DNA of 64,000 nt from Incurvaria masculella. Lineage: Eukaryota; Arthropoda; Insecta; Lepidoptera; Incurvariidae. The DNA lies in assembly GCA_946894095.1 (NCBI GenBank), contig OX335642.1:14705021-14769020 (forward strand), in the 5' to 3' direction. Positions 25,201-29,695 of this stretch are shown in pieces. The notes below the pieces were generated by a model that was given only the letters and a program-made list of their open reading frames with translations, was not told the DNA's origin and did no database searches. The translations under genes and the position numbers were made by a program. Position 1 is the stretch's first letter. Each line of letters begins with the position of its first letter.

Positions 25201-28200
25201 ACAGGGAACCCTAAAATGAGTGTTAACCACGGAAATCTCAAATCATAAAAAACTGGAAAATTCTTCTTGCAGCGGGGGCACTGGTGTCGGCAGGGTTCAA
25301 GGTTTCCACCACGGTAAAGCCTGACGAGTCAGTGGGTGTTGACGACGCATCTTCCATTACCAAGGCAGACCTGCTGGCCCAACACTACGAGCTTCGCCAG
25401 TCTTACAGGTGCGTTATCTTACCATGTGATATGAGAAATTCCAACAAGGTTTAGTGGTCCGGTGAAATCGAACTTCACAAGTGTTTAACCATACAATGGT
25501 TTTGTAATGTGTATGAGAAGTATTAAACTCCCTCTTCTATTTTAAGTCTAGATGGTCCCGCTGCAATAATGATAAACTGTGAGATACAATACATGCAATC
25601 GCATCCATGCATGCTCGACACCAAAATACGTCACAAGATGCCTTAACTAACCATCGATGGAATAAATGAGACCATACCACATTCAAACAAAATTACGTCA
25701 CACGATATATGCTGAAACTTTCGATGCTATGAAGGAGACCACTCCGGAGACCACAACATGCTATGGTTTCAATCACCCGCACTAGCACATCAAGCGATTA
25801 ACATGGTTTTCTGCATTCTGCATTTTTTTGAATATGTTTCGAATTTATTACATACTAGCTGAGGTACCCGGCTCCGCTCGGGTGAATATCGTTATGGACT
25901 GATGTCGGGCTGAATTATTTCATGGATATTATATAAGTTCCCCATACAAACTTTGATCTCCTATTTTACCCCTTTCGAGTTGAATTTTCACCCCAGAAAG
26001 TAGCCTATGTCTCCAAGGTCCAGACCGCTATCATCAAAATTTGTTCAGAGCTTTAGGCGTGAAAACGCAACAGAATTTCGCATTTATATTATTAGTATGG
26101 CTTTTAGCAAGTTAAGTAGACGTTTCTAAAGTAGGGATTTGTTTTGGTGGTTGCAGCCAAGACAACATCTCGGAATGGACCGATGCTGAGCGACGGATAG
26201 GAGAGTTGTGAGTTTTTTCAGTTATTAGATAATTGCTTTAGTTTTTGTTGAACTGAACGTGGATGGCTAATACCACACCTACTGTCATAATATTAGCCCC
26301 ACACTACATGGCAGCTAGCTCCTATGCCAGGTGCCTTACTTATTAATAGGGTAGTTCCTTCTGGAATTGGTTTAATGAGATAATATCATATCAGTAGATC
26401 ATTAGCCATCCATGTCCCGTAAAAATTGACATATTTTCTTAACAAGGCAGGAATACAACTTTGAGAGCGAAGTGGTCAGCGCCAAGTACTTTTTGTTTGC
26501 CGAACTAGGTTCTAAGTCAAAATCGAAATGCTTAATTTGGTCGTGGATAAGTTCTTATGACCCTAGTTGTGGAATGTTCACTGGCTGTGTTTTTCTGATA
26601 TTAAATGATGTTTTCACTCATCGCAGGACCCTATCAGAAGCTCGTTCGGTGGGCGGCACTCTACCAGCTAGCACGGGCCGCGCTGCCTCTTCAGCTAGGC
26701 TCACGCATCAGGTAACCAACTTGCTTGGATCTTCAGCGACCTCTTTGAGGAGAGCTGAAGGCTCTGATAGAAGAGGTAGTATAGAAGTTCTTGTCACTTG
26801 GAGAACGTCGCTTATGGAATATATTTTATATTTGCTCTGATTATACCAAAAATATATTGCGTCAGTAATGAGTATATTATAACAGCGATATCAAGGTACG
26901 GAAGAAGTTGATTGGATCAACTTGCAAAAGCTCTTGTTAGAAGTGGTGAAGTTTATTTCTAGCGTTTCGATTTCGCTTAACTTTCATATAAATAAAAAAC
27001 TGGTGATATTCTAGATCATTTCACGCGTAGTTTGTCACCAAATTATTAAGTCGAATTCAATGAGTGCTTTAATCTTTTAAAATGCGATGTATGTCATAAG
27101 CACCCTGAGCGGCATTTTTCCCTCAAATTTCCGCATATTATATATCTAAAATGTGTCTACATATAAATATATATATATCTTGTACTTATGTTTAAATTTG
27201 TTAGTGTATGTCATGTGTACGTCTTTAAAAAAGCTTGGAATTATTATTTTTTCATTAACCTCCTACGTAACTTAAGTGGAGTTTTAGAATTTTAGTGGAA
27301 TTATTCGTAACAGTGTTGGTGCACAAATTAAGTTATTTAATTTTTCGACTCAAACTTTTTCTTCAGCCACTAACTTGTAGCTCCTCTTGTTATACTTAAC
27401 TTTGCTCTTTATTCTATGCTTAATTCATAATCTTTTGCGCTCCTTGTTGCTCGATAGTCAAACACCTTTGGTCTCACGGCATAGTGTCCCGGTTTCCATT
27501 CATGTAGATGGCGCCACAGCCGTCAGTAGCTATTTCTGTTATTACTCCCCAAAATTAGGAAGTTCTATAACGGTTTTGGCGTGCACACTAAAGCAGTTGT
27601 GTATTTAATGTTATGAAAGAATTTAAAAAAAACTAGCGTTTATGCGATATAGCTACGAACAACCGTGGTGCCATCTACTTTGACTCAGCATAATCATATC
27701 TATACACAATAATTGAATCGTTACACATTTTGTATAACGTATATTATATTGTATAGATTGCAATAAAGCGCAATTTTCCAACACAACAACGATAGGATCT
27801 AACGTTGCTCTTGTATGGCAGGAGGCGAACACAATGGCGGAAAGAGATCTCGGATCCACTTTCCTACTCCCGCACGTGCACCTGTACAAACCGGAGCTGG
27901 TAACACTGCCTTCTTAACTACCTCCTATTTCTCTACCTCTAACATAGCACAACCTTCCACTCATGCGTTAGGGAAATGTTGTTTTGTGTAATTTAGAGAA
28001 AGGAAACATGTTGCTTTATGTATTTATTTATTTAGAAAACCAACAGCGATTACAAGTTACACTTTGATACAAGATAATATAAGCTTAAGCTAAGGCCAGT
28101 AATAGGTTTTCCTAAATTAAACATATTTTACATAAAGTCTATCTTGTTCTACAAGAGAAGGTTAATACAATCCGAAAAAGGTAGGTAACAAAAAAAAAAG

Positions 28201-29655
28201 TATGGTAGATAAAGTGTGTATACAATTAAAGTTTGCTTTTAAGTATGTATGTATTGTTGTGTGATAAAAAAATATATATGTGTAATGCTTGGAGTTATGC
28301 TACTATGCTTTTGTAGTCTAAATAGTAACTTAAATTTAATTACTGAGTGTGTGTGTTTTGTAATTAAATTTAAGTTACTATTTAGACTACAAAAGTCTAA
28401 ATAGTAATATGTAATTTAGAGAAGGGAAACAAAGAGCGGAAACAATTTAATAGAAGGTTTAAAAGAACGTAGTTTGTAATCGACAGAGGGTTAGAAAGCA
28501 ATAACAATATAAATTAGTGCCTCCATGATATGAACGCGTATTCTGTAATTATTTAGTCTGTCTTTCCGTCATTATCCTTAGAGCCTACATAATTTATTGA
28601 ACGAATTTTATAAATAGAGCGATGATAAAATAATGGAAATATTGTACATAACTATTCGCTTCCAAATTAATCTTCTTTCTTAAATCTTTATAGATTTAGC
28701 GTTATTGATCAATTCGGGCAAATAATCAAGCTTGTCCTATTAACGGCCCCAATTGACGGTGTCGATCATATCGGATTCACAAGACTACTTAATTGTGAGA
28801 AGTTTTAGGGATCCCACAGCCCTGAGGAGCCTCTGATGCATCAATGCACCCGCTCTTGCTCCTCGCACATTTACAGATATCCTATTCGATTGCAATCTAT
28901 AAACAATGCGGTTCCACATCACTATAAATATCATAGGACTTATAGGATAGTCGGGTAACAAGTACGGGTATAAGTAGGAGGTCAAGACAGTTTTTCCAAC
29001 ATAAATCTGTCGATCTTCGTCAACGTACAACAACAGCCGAATATTCAGTTCGGTTAATTATTTCCAATTATATAGCTTCAGACATGTGTAAATACGTCGT
29101 TTAGTCAATATTCTTAACACAATGCTGGCGTAATGGTTGTATTTCAGACATATCTATAATTTTCTAAAAAGAATCTGCGTTTATTTTTATTTTTATGCGA
29201 CCTGACATGGATCGCTAATACCACACAACTACCGTTATGATATTAGCCCAATACACCACATTCCCGAAGGAATTAGGTGCCATGCCAGGACCTTCCCTTT
29301 ATGAGCACGGCTACATTGAACTGGATGGAAAACCAGTTCAATGTTTTTCATTGCCGCTTCGACCATCTTTTCATCCAATGCGATGGTACCAACCCGGGCG
29401 GGCTTAAACCCTACCACCTAGTAGGGGAAGGGGACCTACAGTTTTACATGGATTCCGAACCATGGAGCAGCTCGCATTCGTGACTAAATGCACTTATCGA
29501 ACTCTGAAAGAGAAAGACAGTGGTGCAAGTTGGTATTGAACCCGGGCCTCTGGTACGCTAGGCCAGTCCCCGCGCCACTAGGCTACGAGCCGCGTTACAT
29601 TAAAGTGCTTTATTTTTTACAGGGAAGCGATGTCTCGGAGTTCGACTCGCTTTGA
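1000..29655 (+). CDS. Giant mucin-like SEA/EGF single-pass membrane protein (18-exon gene, 5' end missing)
   Basis: Joined exons by my reading: 1000-1265, 1380-1706, 1985-8318, 8398-8532, 8622-8884, 9046-9175, 9571-9717, 11606-11728 (or a copy), 14433-14581, 20692-20811 (or a copy), 24543-24653, 24765-24837, 25273-25408, 26157-26207, 26451-26474, 26627-26711, 27822-27899, 29623-29655. All introns are GT-AG and all phases agree, giving about 2,860 codons. Order: low-complexity ectodomain, Cys-rich EGF-like exon, SEA-like region, cbEGF, EGF, transmembrane helix, cytoplasmic tail. This layout suits an apical-surface or extracellular-matrix-associated membrane mucin. Thr-rich stretches such as CLTTYTYLTTVI and HTLTVTHTKTSL recall an insect family of uncharacterised membrane proteins (I suspect Pfam DUF4758, not verified). 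I do not recognise a named orthologue. The signal peptide lies outside the window or in the weak exon at 1-33. Confidence 0.85.
1380..1706 (+). CDS. Mucin-like gene: Ser/Thr-rich exon with TTYTYLTT motif
   Basis: A phase 0-0 exon of 109 codons between ttctcag and gtaaga. It starts RKNKKTFSSLHLPSSPEL, has a Ser-rich run, then a block with CLTTYTYLTTVIQ followed by ISVVTTESL. This type of Thr/Tyr-rich beta-prone block recurs at the end of the next exon (HTLTVTHTKTSL, HTSTIVDVVTEIHTQ), so the two may be diverged copies of one repeat unit. They could correspond to the DUF4758-type modules of insect membrane proteins; that family name is from memory and should be tested. Confidence 0.75.
1985..8318 (+). 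CDS. Mucin-like gene: 6.3 kb exon encoding disordered Ser/Thr/Pro/Asn-rich ectodomain
   Basis: One uninterrupted exon of 6,334 nt (about 2,111 codons, entering phase 0 and leaving phase 1) with acceptor tttacag and donor gtatgt. The protein is low in cysteine: the few residues visible cluster near the start (CSTTSCPCSH). It is rich in Asn, Ser, Thr and Pro, with poly-Pro runs (VPPPPPPK; SPPPPTLDY) and a strongly Pro-rich segment near 6540-6730 (RTPPP, LPPKTQPPR). Many NxS/T sequons would allow N-glycosylation and the Thr/Ser runs would allow O-glycosylation. The C-terminal part has Thr-rich beta-type repeats (HTLTVTHTKTSL). No catalytic domain is seen. A likely role is an extended, glycosylated extracellular stalk. 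The open frame of this length leaves no doubt that it is coding. Confidence 0.93.
8398..8532 (+). CDS. Mucin-like gene: six-cysteine EGF-like exon
   Basis: A phase 1-1 exon between ttttcag and gtaagt. It encodes a compact module with six cysteines in EGF-like order (KECQPDC, GC, then CVCRPGFA and a final C in RPCK). CxCxxGF is the usual EGF C-terminal signature. Symmetric phase 1-1 exons are typical of extracellular modules. Confidence 0.85.
8622..9175 (+). CDS. Mucin-like gene: SEA-like region (exons 8622-8884 and 9046-9175)
   Basis: Two exons split by a 161-bp intron. The first (phase 1-0) begins TYTYSVKLALSRQGKERL and contains SDLRDVFHG and a YTGVANDFYVQ strand. The second (phase 0-1) contains LKEVIEKYLRTNNYSLGG and a LLDQLHVS end. 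The alternation of beta strands with an amphipathic helix, and the position just before EGF modules and the membrane, fit a SEA domain. SEA domains are often autoproteolysed at a G-S-V-V-V-like site; I do not see that motif, so cleavage is not predicted. Domain assignment is by pattern, not by profile search. Confidence 0.65.
9215..9330 (-). mobile_element. LINE 3' end fragment in intron
   Basis: On the minus strand the DNA reads DRWTDDLVNTAGKWRTLKEA then YVQQRTAKA and stop, followed by an (ATG)n-like tail. W(R)xxxEAYVQQW is a common C-terminus of lepidopteran non-LTR retrotransposons (compare the copy at 49730-49945). Only the last tens of codons remain. Confidence 0.7.
9571..9717 (+). CDS. 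Mucin-like gene: calcium-binding-type EGF exon
   Basis: A phase 1-1 exon between catag and gtatgt. It starts DFDECHSVQFHDC and has six cysteines (ECH, HDC, QCF, YTC, SCK, ICS). The D-x-D-E-C start and the aromatic YTCSCKEGF core fit the cbEGF consensus. It directly precedes the EGF exon array. Confidence 0.88.
10190..10510 (-). mobile_element. LINE reverse-transcriptase C-terminal remnant
   Basis: On the minus strand, IGIMTLPSAYVYQNLCYARK, then YNYDTRHKTDLQ, is the typical C-terminal end of jockey/CR1-like reverse transcriptases (GIMTLP...YIYE...YNTRNK). The frame breaks shortly after. This is a 5'-truncated dead copy. Confidence 0.7.
10849..11090. repeat. Dispersed repeat, GCAGCCCGTCCC family (copy 1)
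   Basis: Starts ACTAGCAGCCCGTCCC followed by TTTGCACGGGCATAA, and continues collinearly with the sequence at 16617 onward, including TTTGACACAATGATACAC. It is a diverged copy of one interspersed family, probably the start of an RTE-like or Penelope-like element. The class is not certain. Confidence 0.7.
11068..11250 (-). pseudogene. Remnant of a transposon-associated ORF with FCYICGE motif
   Basis: On the minus strand a short frame reads PRVCVNRPDNFCYICGE followed by a basic segment. Peptides with DNFCYICGE recur in many arthropod genomes in repetitive ORFs of mobile-element origin (recalled, not searched). The CxxC could be half of a zinc-binding site. Truncated and not likely to be functional. 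Confidence 0.45.
11606..11728 (+). CDS. EGF exon, array copy 1
   Basis: A 123-nt phase 1-1 exon between attccag and ggtaagc. It encodes AEQVGCERCNYHGACYTRDD then a VLCECFQWYAG core: six cysteines in EGF order. It is the last ectodomain module before the membrane. This copy has the only normal-length upstream intron with a good polypyrimidine tract (ttacttcttgattccag), so it is the best candidate for constitutive use. Confidence 0.88.
11757..11879 (+). CDS. EGF exon, array copy 2
   Basis: A near-identical 123-nt copy, preceded by a 28-bp spacer that carries both a donor (GTAAGC) and a minimal acceptor (TGTGTAG). The exon frame is open and all six cysteines are kept. A 28-nt intron is too short for known insect splicing, so this copy can probably be joined only as an alternative to copy 1, not in addition to it. 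Confidence 0.6.
11908..12030 (+). CDS. EGF exon, array copy 3 (lost cysteine)
   Basis: Same layout as copy 2, but the core reads ECEYF instead of ECECF... in the aligned position (VLCEYFHWYAG versus VLCECFQWYAG). One of the six disulfide cysteines is therefore replaced by Tyr and Gln by His. If included, this copy should fold poorly. The donor and the minimal acceptor are intact. Confidence 0.55.
12059..12181 (+). CDS. EGF exon, array copy 4
   Basis: The fourth 123-nt copy, with all six cysteines and donor GTAAGC. It is the last copy before the long downstream intron, so its donor is the one closest to the transmembrane exon at 14433. After it, a fifth unit starts at 12210 (CTGACCAGGCTG) but degenerates at once. 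Confidence 0.6.
12250..12692 (-). mobile_element. SINE with tRNA-like head (copy S1)
   Basis: Reading on the minus strand the element starts GGCGGCTCGTAGCCTAGTGG, with tRNA-promoter-like A- and B-box regions (GTCTGGGTCCCC). It then has a body containing GGTTCAGAATCC, CCGGGTTG near the centre, CCTGGCATGGCACCTA and GGTATTAGCCATCC, and ends in an A-rich tail (T-run at 12248-12257 on the + strand). It carries an internal (ATC)n expansion near 12410. At least ten more copies lie in this window. Confidence 0.75.
13180..13630 (+). mobile_element. SINE with tRNA-like head (copy S2), preceded by a truncated body
   Basis: A full-length copy from 13230 (GGCTCGTAGCCTAGTGGCGC) through the B-box-like GGGTTCAATACC to an A-tail at 13620-13630. 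The 45 bases before it match part of the same SINE body (CTGTAGGTCCTCTTCG), so there are remains of an older copy directly upstream. Same family and opposite orientation to S1. Confidence 0.8.
13632..14095 (+). mobile_element. SINE body fragment (copy S3), split by a hAT-type MITE
   Basis: The SINE body resumes right after the tail of S2 (AGCCCGCCAGTGTTGGTACC), breaks off at 13744, and resumes at 14032 (after the MITE) with GGGGAAGCACTTCG and CACCTAATTCCTTCG. No tRNA-like head is present, so the copy is 5' truncated. Confidence 0.7.
13745..14031. mobile_element. hAT-type MITE with TIRs and 8-bp target duplication
   Basis: 287 bp with terminal inverted repeats CAGGGTTTCTTAACC at the left and the matching end GGGTTACAAGAAACCCTG at the right. 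The flanks are TCATAAAG (13737-13744) and TCATATAG (14032-14039), an 8-bp duplication with one mismatch, as expected of hAT transposition. The interior has repeated GGACCCC-type segments and no transposase frame, so it is non-autonomous. Confidence 0.85.
14120..14377 (+). repeat. Dispersed repeat, GTCGGACTCGCAC family (diverged copy)
   Basis: Shares with the other copies the GGTTCCGTACCATCGT start region, the TTGTTGTTATAGCGGCAAAA core, the ACAGCCCTGTGACAGACGG stretch with (GGAC)n, and a GGAACTCTAA end. The end lies only about 55 bp upstream of the transmembrane exon at 14433, so it sits close to that exon's branch-point region. Confidence 0.8.
14433..14581 (+). CDS. Mucin-like gene: transmembrane exon
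   Basis: A phase 1-0 exon of 149 nt with acceptor ctccgcag at 14425-14432. It encodes VILISLTTVGAALVVVLGVC then GVLAC and a basic stop-transfer (SRRRPRARAHP), so the cytoplasmic side follows. The exon ends SMPSLHQ before gttggc. GC content is much higher than around it. I chose the acceptor at 14432 because it is the one that accepts the phase 1 EGF exon; a nearer ag at 14412 does not keep frame. Confidence 0.88.
15675..15963 (+). repeat. Dispersed repeat, GTCGGACTCGCAC family (full copy)
   Basis: Starts AACCGGCCAAGTGCGAGTCG, includes the palindromic GTGCGAGTCGGACTCGCAC, the GTTATAGCGGCAAAAC core, four GGAC units, GCGGAGGCTTAGTAATAGGG, and ends GGGTACGGAACCCTAA. There is no coding capacity. 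Other copies are at 14120, 38740, 39310 (minus) and 54849. Confidence 0.85.
16041..16275. repeat. Dispersed repeat, CCGGCTCCGCTCGGG-type
   Basis: Begins ACTAGCTGAGGTGCCTGGCT and continues CCGCTCGGGTCAATATC. Related heads occur at 25856, 50400 (minus strand) and 62727. Such heads mark a common lepidopteran interspersed element; I cannot give its class with certainty. Confidence 0.6.
16617..17420. repeat. Dispersed repeat, GCAGCCCGTCCC family (copy 2)
   Basis: Longer copy of the element at 10849. Shared segments include AGCAGCCCGTCCC, TTTGACACAATGATACAC, GGCCGGTACCGCCGCAA and CATATGCTGTAAAGGGCC. It ends near TTTTATACTATGTAGTGAT. No open frame, so an old copy. Confidence 0.65.
18165..19865 (-). 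mobile_element. 5'-truncated LINE (jockey/CR1-like) with open reverse-transcriptase frame
   Basis: On the minus strand a single frame (coding part about 19860 down to 18465) reads GTFPETWKIANVIPIPKKGD, then YRPISLLSTMAKVFE, TDFSKAFDRVNHEILL (RT motif with the first Asp), GVPQGSHLGPLFF and the catalytic YADD (VMYADDLKLY). The C-terminal domain follows (LGVIVDKAMRFH, STVWSP). The 3' end is a T-rich stretch on the + strand near 18165-18190, i.e. its A-rich tail. The endonuclease part is missing. The frame is intact, so this insertion into the host intron is fairly recent. It sits next to a (TATG)n-like microsatellite at its 5' end. Confidence 0.88.
19928..20015. mobile_element. Truncated MITE, TTCGCTTACGAATTC family
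   Basis: Matches the interior and the right end of the MITE at 41761 (TTCTTACATGTCGTTGGAACT, then CTCGTAAGCGAA). The left TIR is not present because the LINE lies there. Confidence 0.6.
20325..20480. repeat. Segment directly repeated on both sides of the exon array (left copy)
   Basis: The stretch with CCAGGTATTCCTGGGC, GGTTGTACGACT and TTTTTGTAAATACCTACACA occurs again at about 23920-24190 in the same orientation. The two copies lie about 3.6 kb apart and bracket the 136-bp exon array, which suggests that a larger local duplication preceded the array. Confidence 0.7.
20692..20811 (+). CDS. First cytoplasmic exon of mucin-like gene (array copy 1)
   Basis: A 120-nt phase 0-0 exon (40 codons) between ttgacag and gtacgtg, reading GGVPSNKQRAHDRRALINER and then TDSGDAASVQNLSLPYMPAK. 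It follows the SMPSLHQ end of the membrane exon. This is the only copy with a proper upstream intron, so it is the likely default. It is polar with several Ser/Thr, a plausible signalling or sorting tail. Its first residues differ from all later copies (GSVPSSKPLEHDRR). Confidence 0.85.
20692..22450 (+). repeat. Tandem array of a cytoplasmic exon, 13 units of 136 bp
   Basis: Exon ends occur at 20811 and then every 136 bp to about 22443. Each unit is a 120-nt exon copy plus a 16-nt spacer (GTACGTGATACCGCAA or close variant). In the exon frame all 13 copies are open. Most have an AAG/GTACGTG donor; copies 4, 6 and 7 have GTTCGT and copy 12 has lost the GT (AAGATACGTGG). There is no polypyrimidine tract between units. 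A degenerate further unit runs to about 22555. GC content is far above the surroundings. Confidence 0.95.
22451..24542 (+). other. Intron with decayed exon copies and a repeated flank
   Basis: Directly after the array lies a decayed unit (to 22555: CTGACTCCGGCGATGCCGAC). Another diverged copy, with its parts out of order, sits at about 22885-23010 (GAACTTGTCACTACTC, GGGCCCACCAAGGTACG, CACACGACCGGCGGG, CAACGAGCGGACCGA). The segment 23920-24190 repeats 20325-20480. A GC-rich stretch at 23610-23840 has no recognisable origin. Confidence 0.6.
24543..24653 (+). CDS. Mucin-like gene: Gly-rich cytoplasmic exon
   Basis: A phase 0-0 exon of 37 codons: AGVGGGGGGVSRKPSVETCS then EAKLISYLESGSNSNDE, followed by gtcagt. 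RKPSVE is a basophilic-kinase-like context. A stronger-looking acceptor, cttgcag at 24529-24535, is 7 bp upstream, but in phase 0 it would hit TGA at once. I therefore use the ag at 24541-24542, which keeps frame. Confidence 0.7.
24765..24837 (+). CDS. Mucin-like gene: small cytoplasmic exon
   Basis: A 73-nt exon (phase 0-1) after a long pyrimidine tract ending tcttcag. It reads MMRRKHSEESSYSLSKERYS then KHNA before gtacgg. It is basic and Ser/Tyr-rich with a possible SxxE acidic-kinase site. The polypyrimidine tract and donor are strong. Confidence 0.75.
25273..25408 (+). CDS. Mucin-like gene: cytoplasmic exon
   Basis: A 136-nt exon (phase 1-2) between cttgcag and gtgcgt. It reads GALVSAGFKVSTTVKPDESV and GVDDASSITKADLLAQHYEL then RQSY. 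No domain recognised. The phases match the neighbours on both sides. Confidence 0.78.
25856..26100. repeat. Dispersed repeat, CCCGGCTCCGCTCGGG-type
   Basis: Begins ACTAGCTGAGGTACCCGGCT and ends TATATTATTAGTATGG. Same family type as 16041 and 62727, inside an intron of the mucin-like gene. Confidence 0.65.
26157..26207 (+). CDS. Mucin-like gene: 51-nt cytoplasmic exon
   Basis: Phase 2-2 exon between gttgcag and gtgagt. It reads SQDNISEWTDAERRIGE after joining. Short, but framed by consensus splice sites and consistent in phase. Confidence 0.72.
26451..26474 (+). CDS. Mucin-like gene: 24-nt microexon
   Basis: Acceptor AACAAGGCAG, donor gtcagc, phase 2-2, encoding LNTTLRAKW across its junctions. 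Two acceptors lie 4 nt apart (ag at 26445-26446 and at 26449-26450). The second keeps the reading frame through three further exons. The first would give QEYNFESEV and then a stop in the next exon. Confidence 0.55.
26627..26711 (+). CDS. Mucin-like gene: Ser/Ala-rich cytoplasmic exon
   Basis: An 85-nt exon between atcgcag and gtaacc, phase 2-0, reading TLSEARSVGGTLPASTGRAA then SSARLTHQ. In another frame it would end in TAG early, which is the alternative C-terminus noted for the microexon. Confidence 0.68.
27822..27899 (+). CDS. Mucin-like gene: penultimate exon
   Basis: A 78-nt phase 0-0 exon between atggcag and gtaaca, reading EANTMAERDLGSTFLLPHVH then LYKPEL. It joins in frame to the last exon. 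Confidence 0.72.
28309..28394. repeat. Perfect 35-bp inverted repeat with 16-bp loop
   Basis: The left arm 28309-28343 and right arm 28360-28394 are exact reverse complements (TTTTGTAGTCTAAATAGTAA and onward). The RNA of this intron would form a perfect hairpin. A partial third copy of the arm follows at 28394-28409 (AGTCTAAATAGTAA). Confidence 0.9.
29186..29595 (-). mobile_element. SINE with tRNA-like head (copy S4)
   Basis: Full-length minus-strand copy: the T-rich stretch at 29181-29195 is its A-tail and the head (GGCTCGTAGCCTAGTGGCG) ends at 29594. It lies just 28 bp before the last exon of the mucin-like gene, so the SINE head borders that exon's acceptor region. Confidence 0.82.
29623..29655 (+). 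CDS. Mucin-like gene: terminal exon
   Basis: Acceptor tattttttacag, then GSDVSEFDSL and TGA at 29653-29655. The end FDSL has an acidic residue at position -2 and Leu at 0, which could be a class III PDZ ligand; this is speculative. A polyadenylation signal lies 35 bp downstream. Confidence 0.78.
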   Translation, partial: GSDVSEFDSL

Positions 29656-29689
29656 ATATGGACCACGATAGTATCGACGATTTTATACA

Positions 29690-29695
29690 AATAAA
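29690..29695 (+). terminator. Polyadenylation signal AATAAA of mucin-like gene
   Basis: AATAAA followed within 20 bp by TGTGGTGT, a GU-rich element. It gives a very short 3' UTR after the stop at 29655. Confidence 0.6.
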
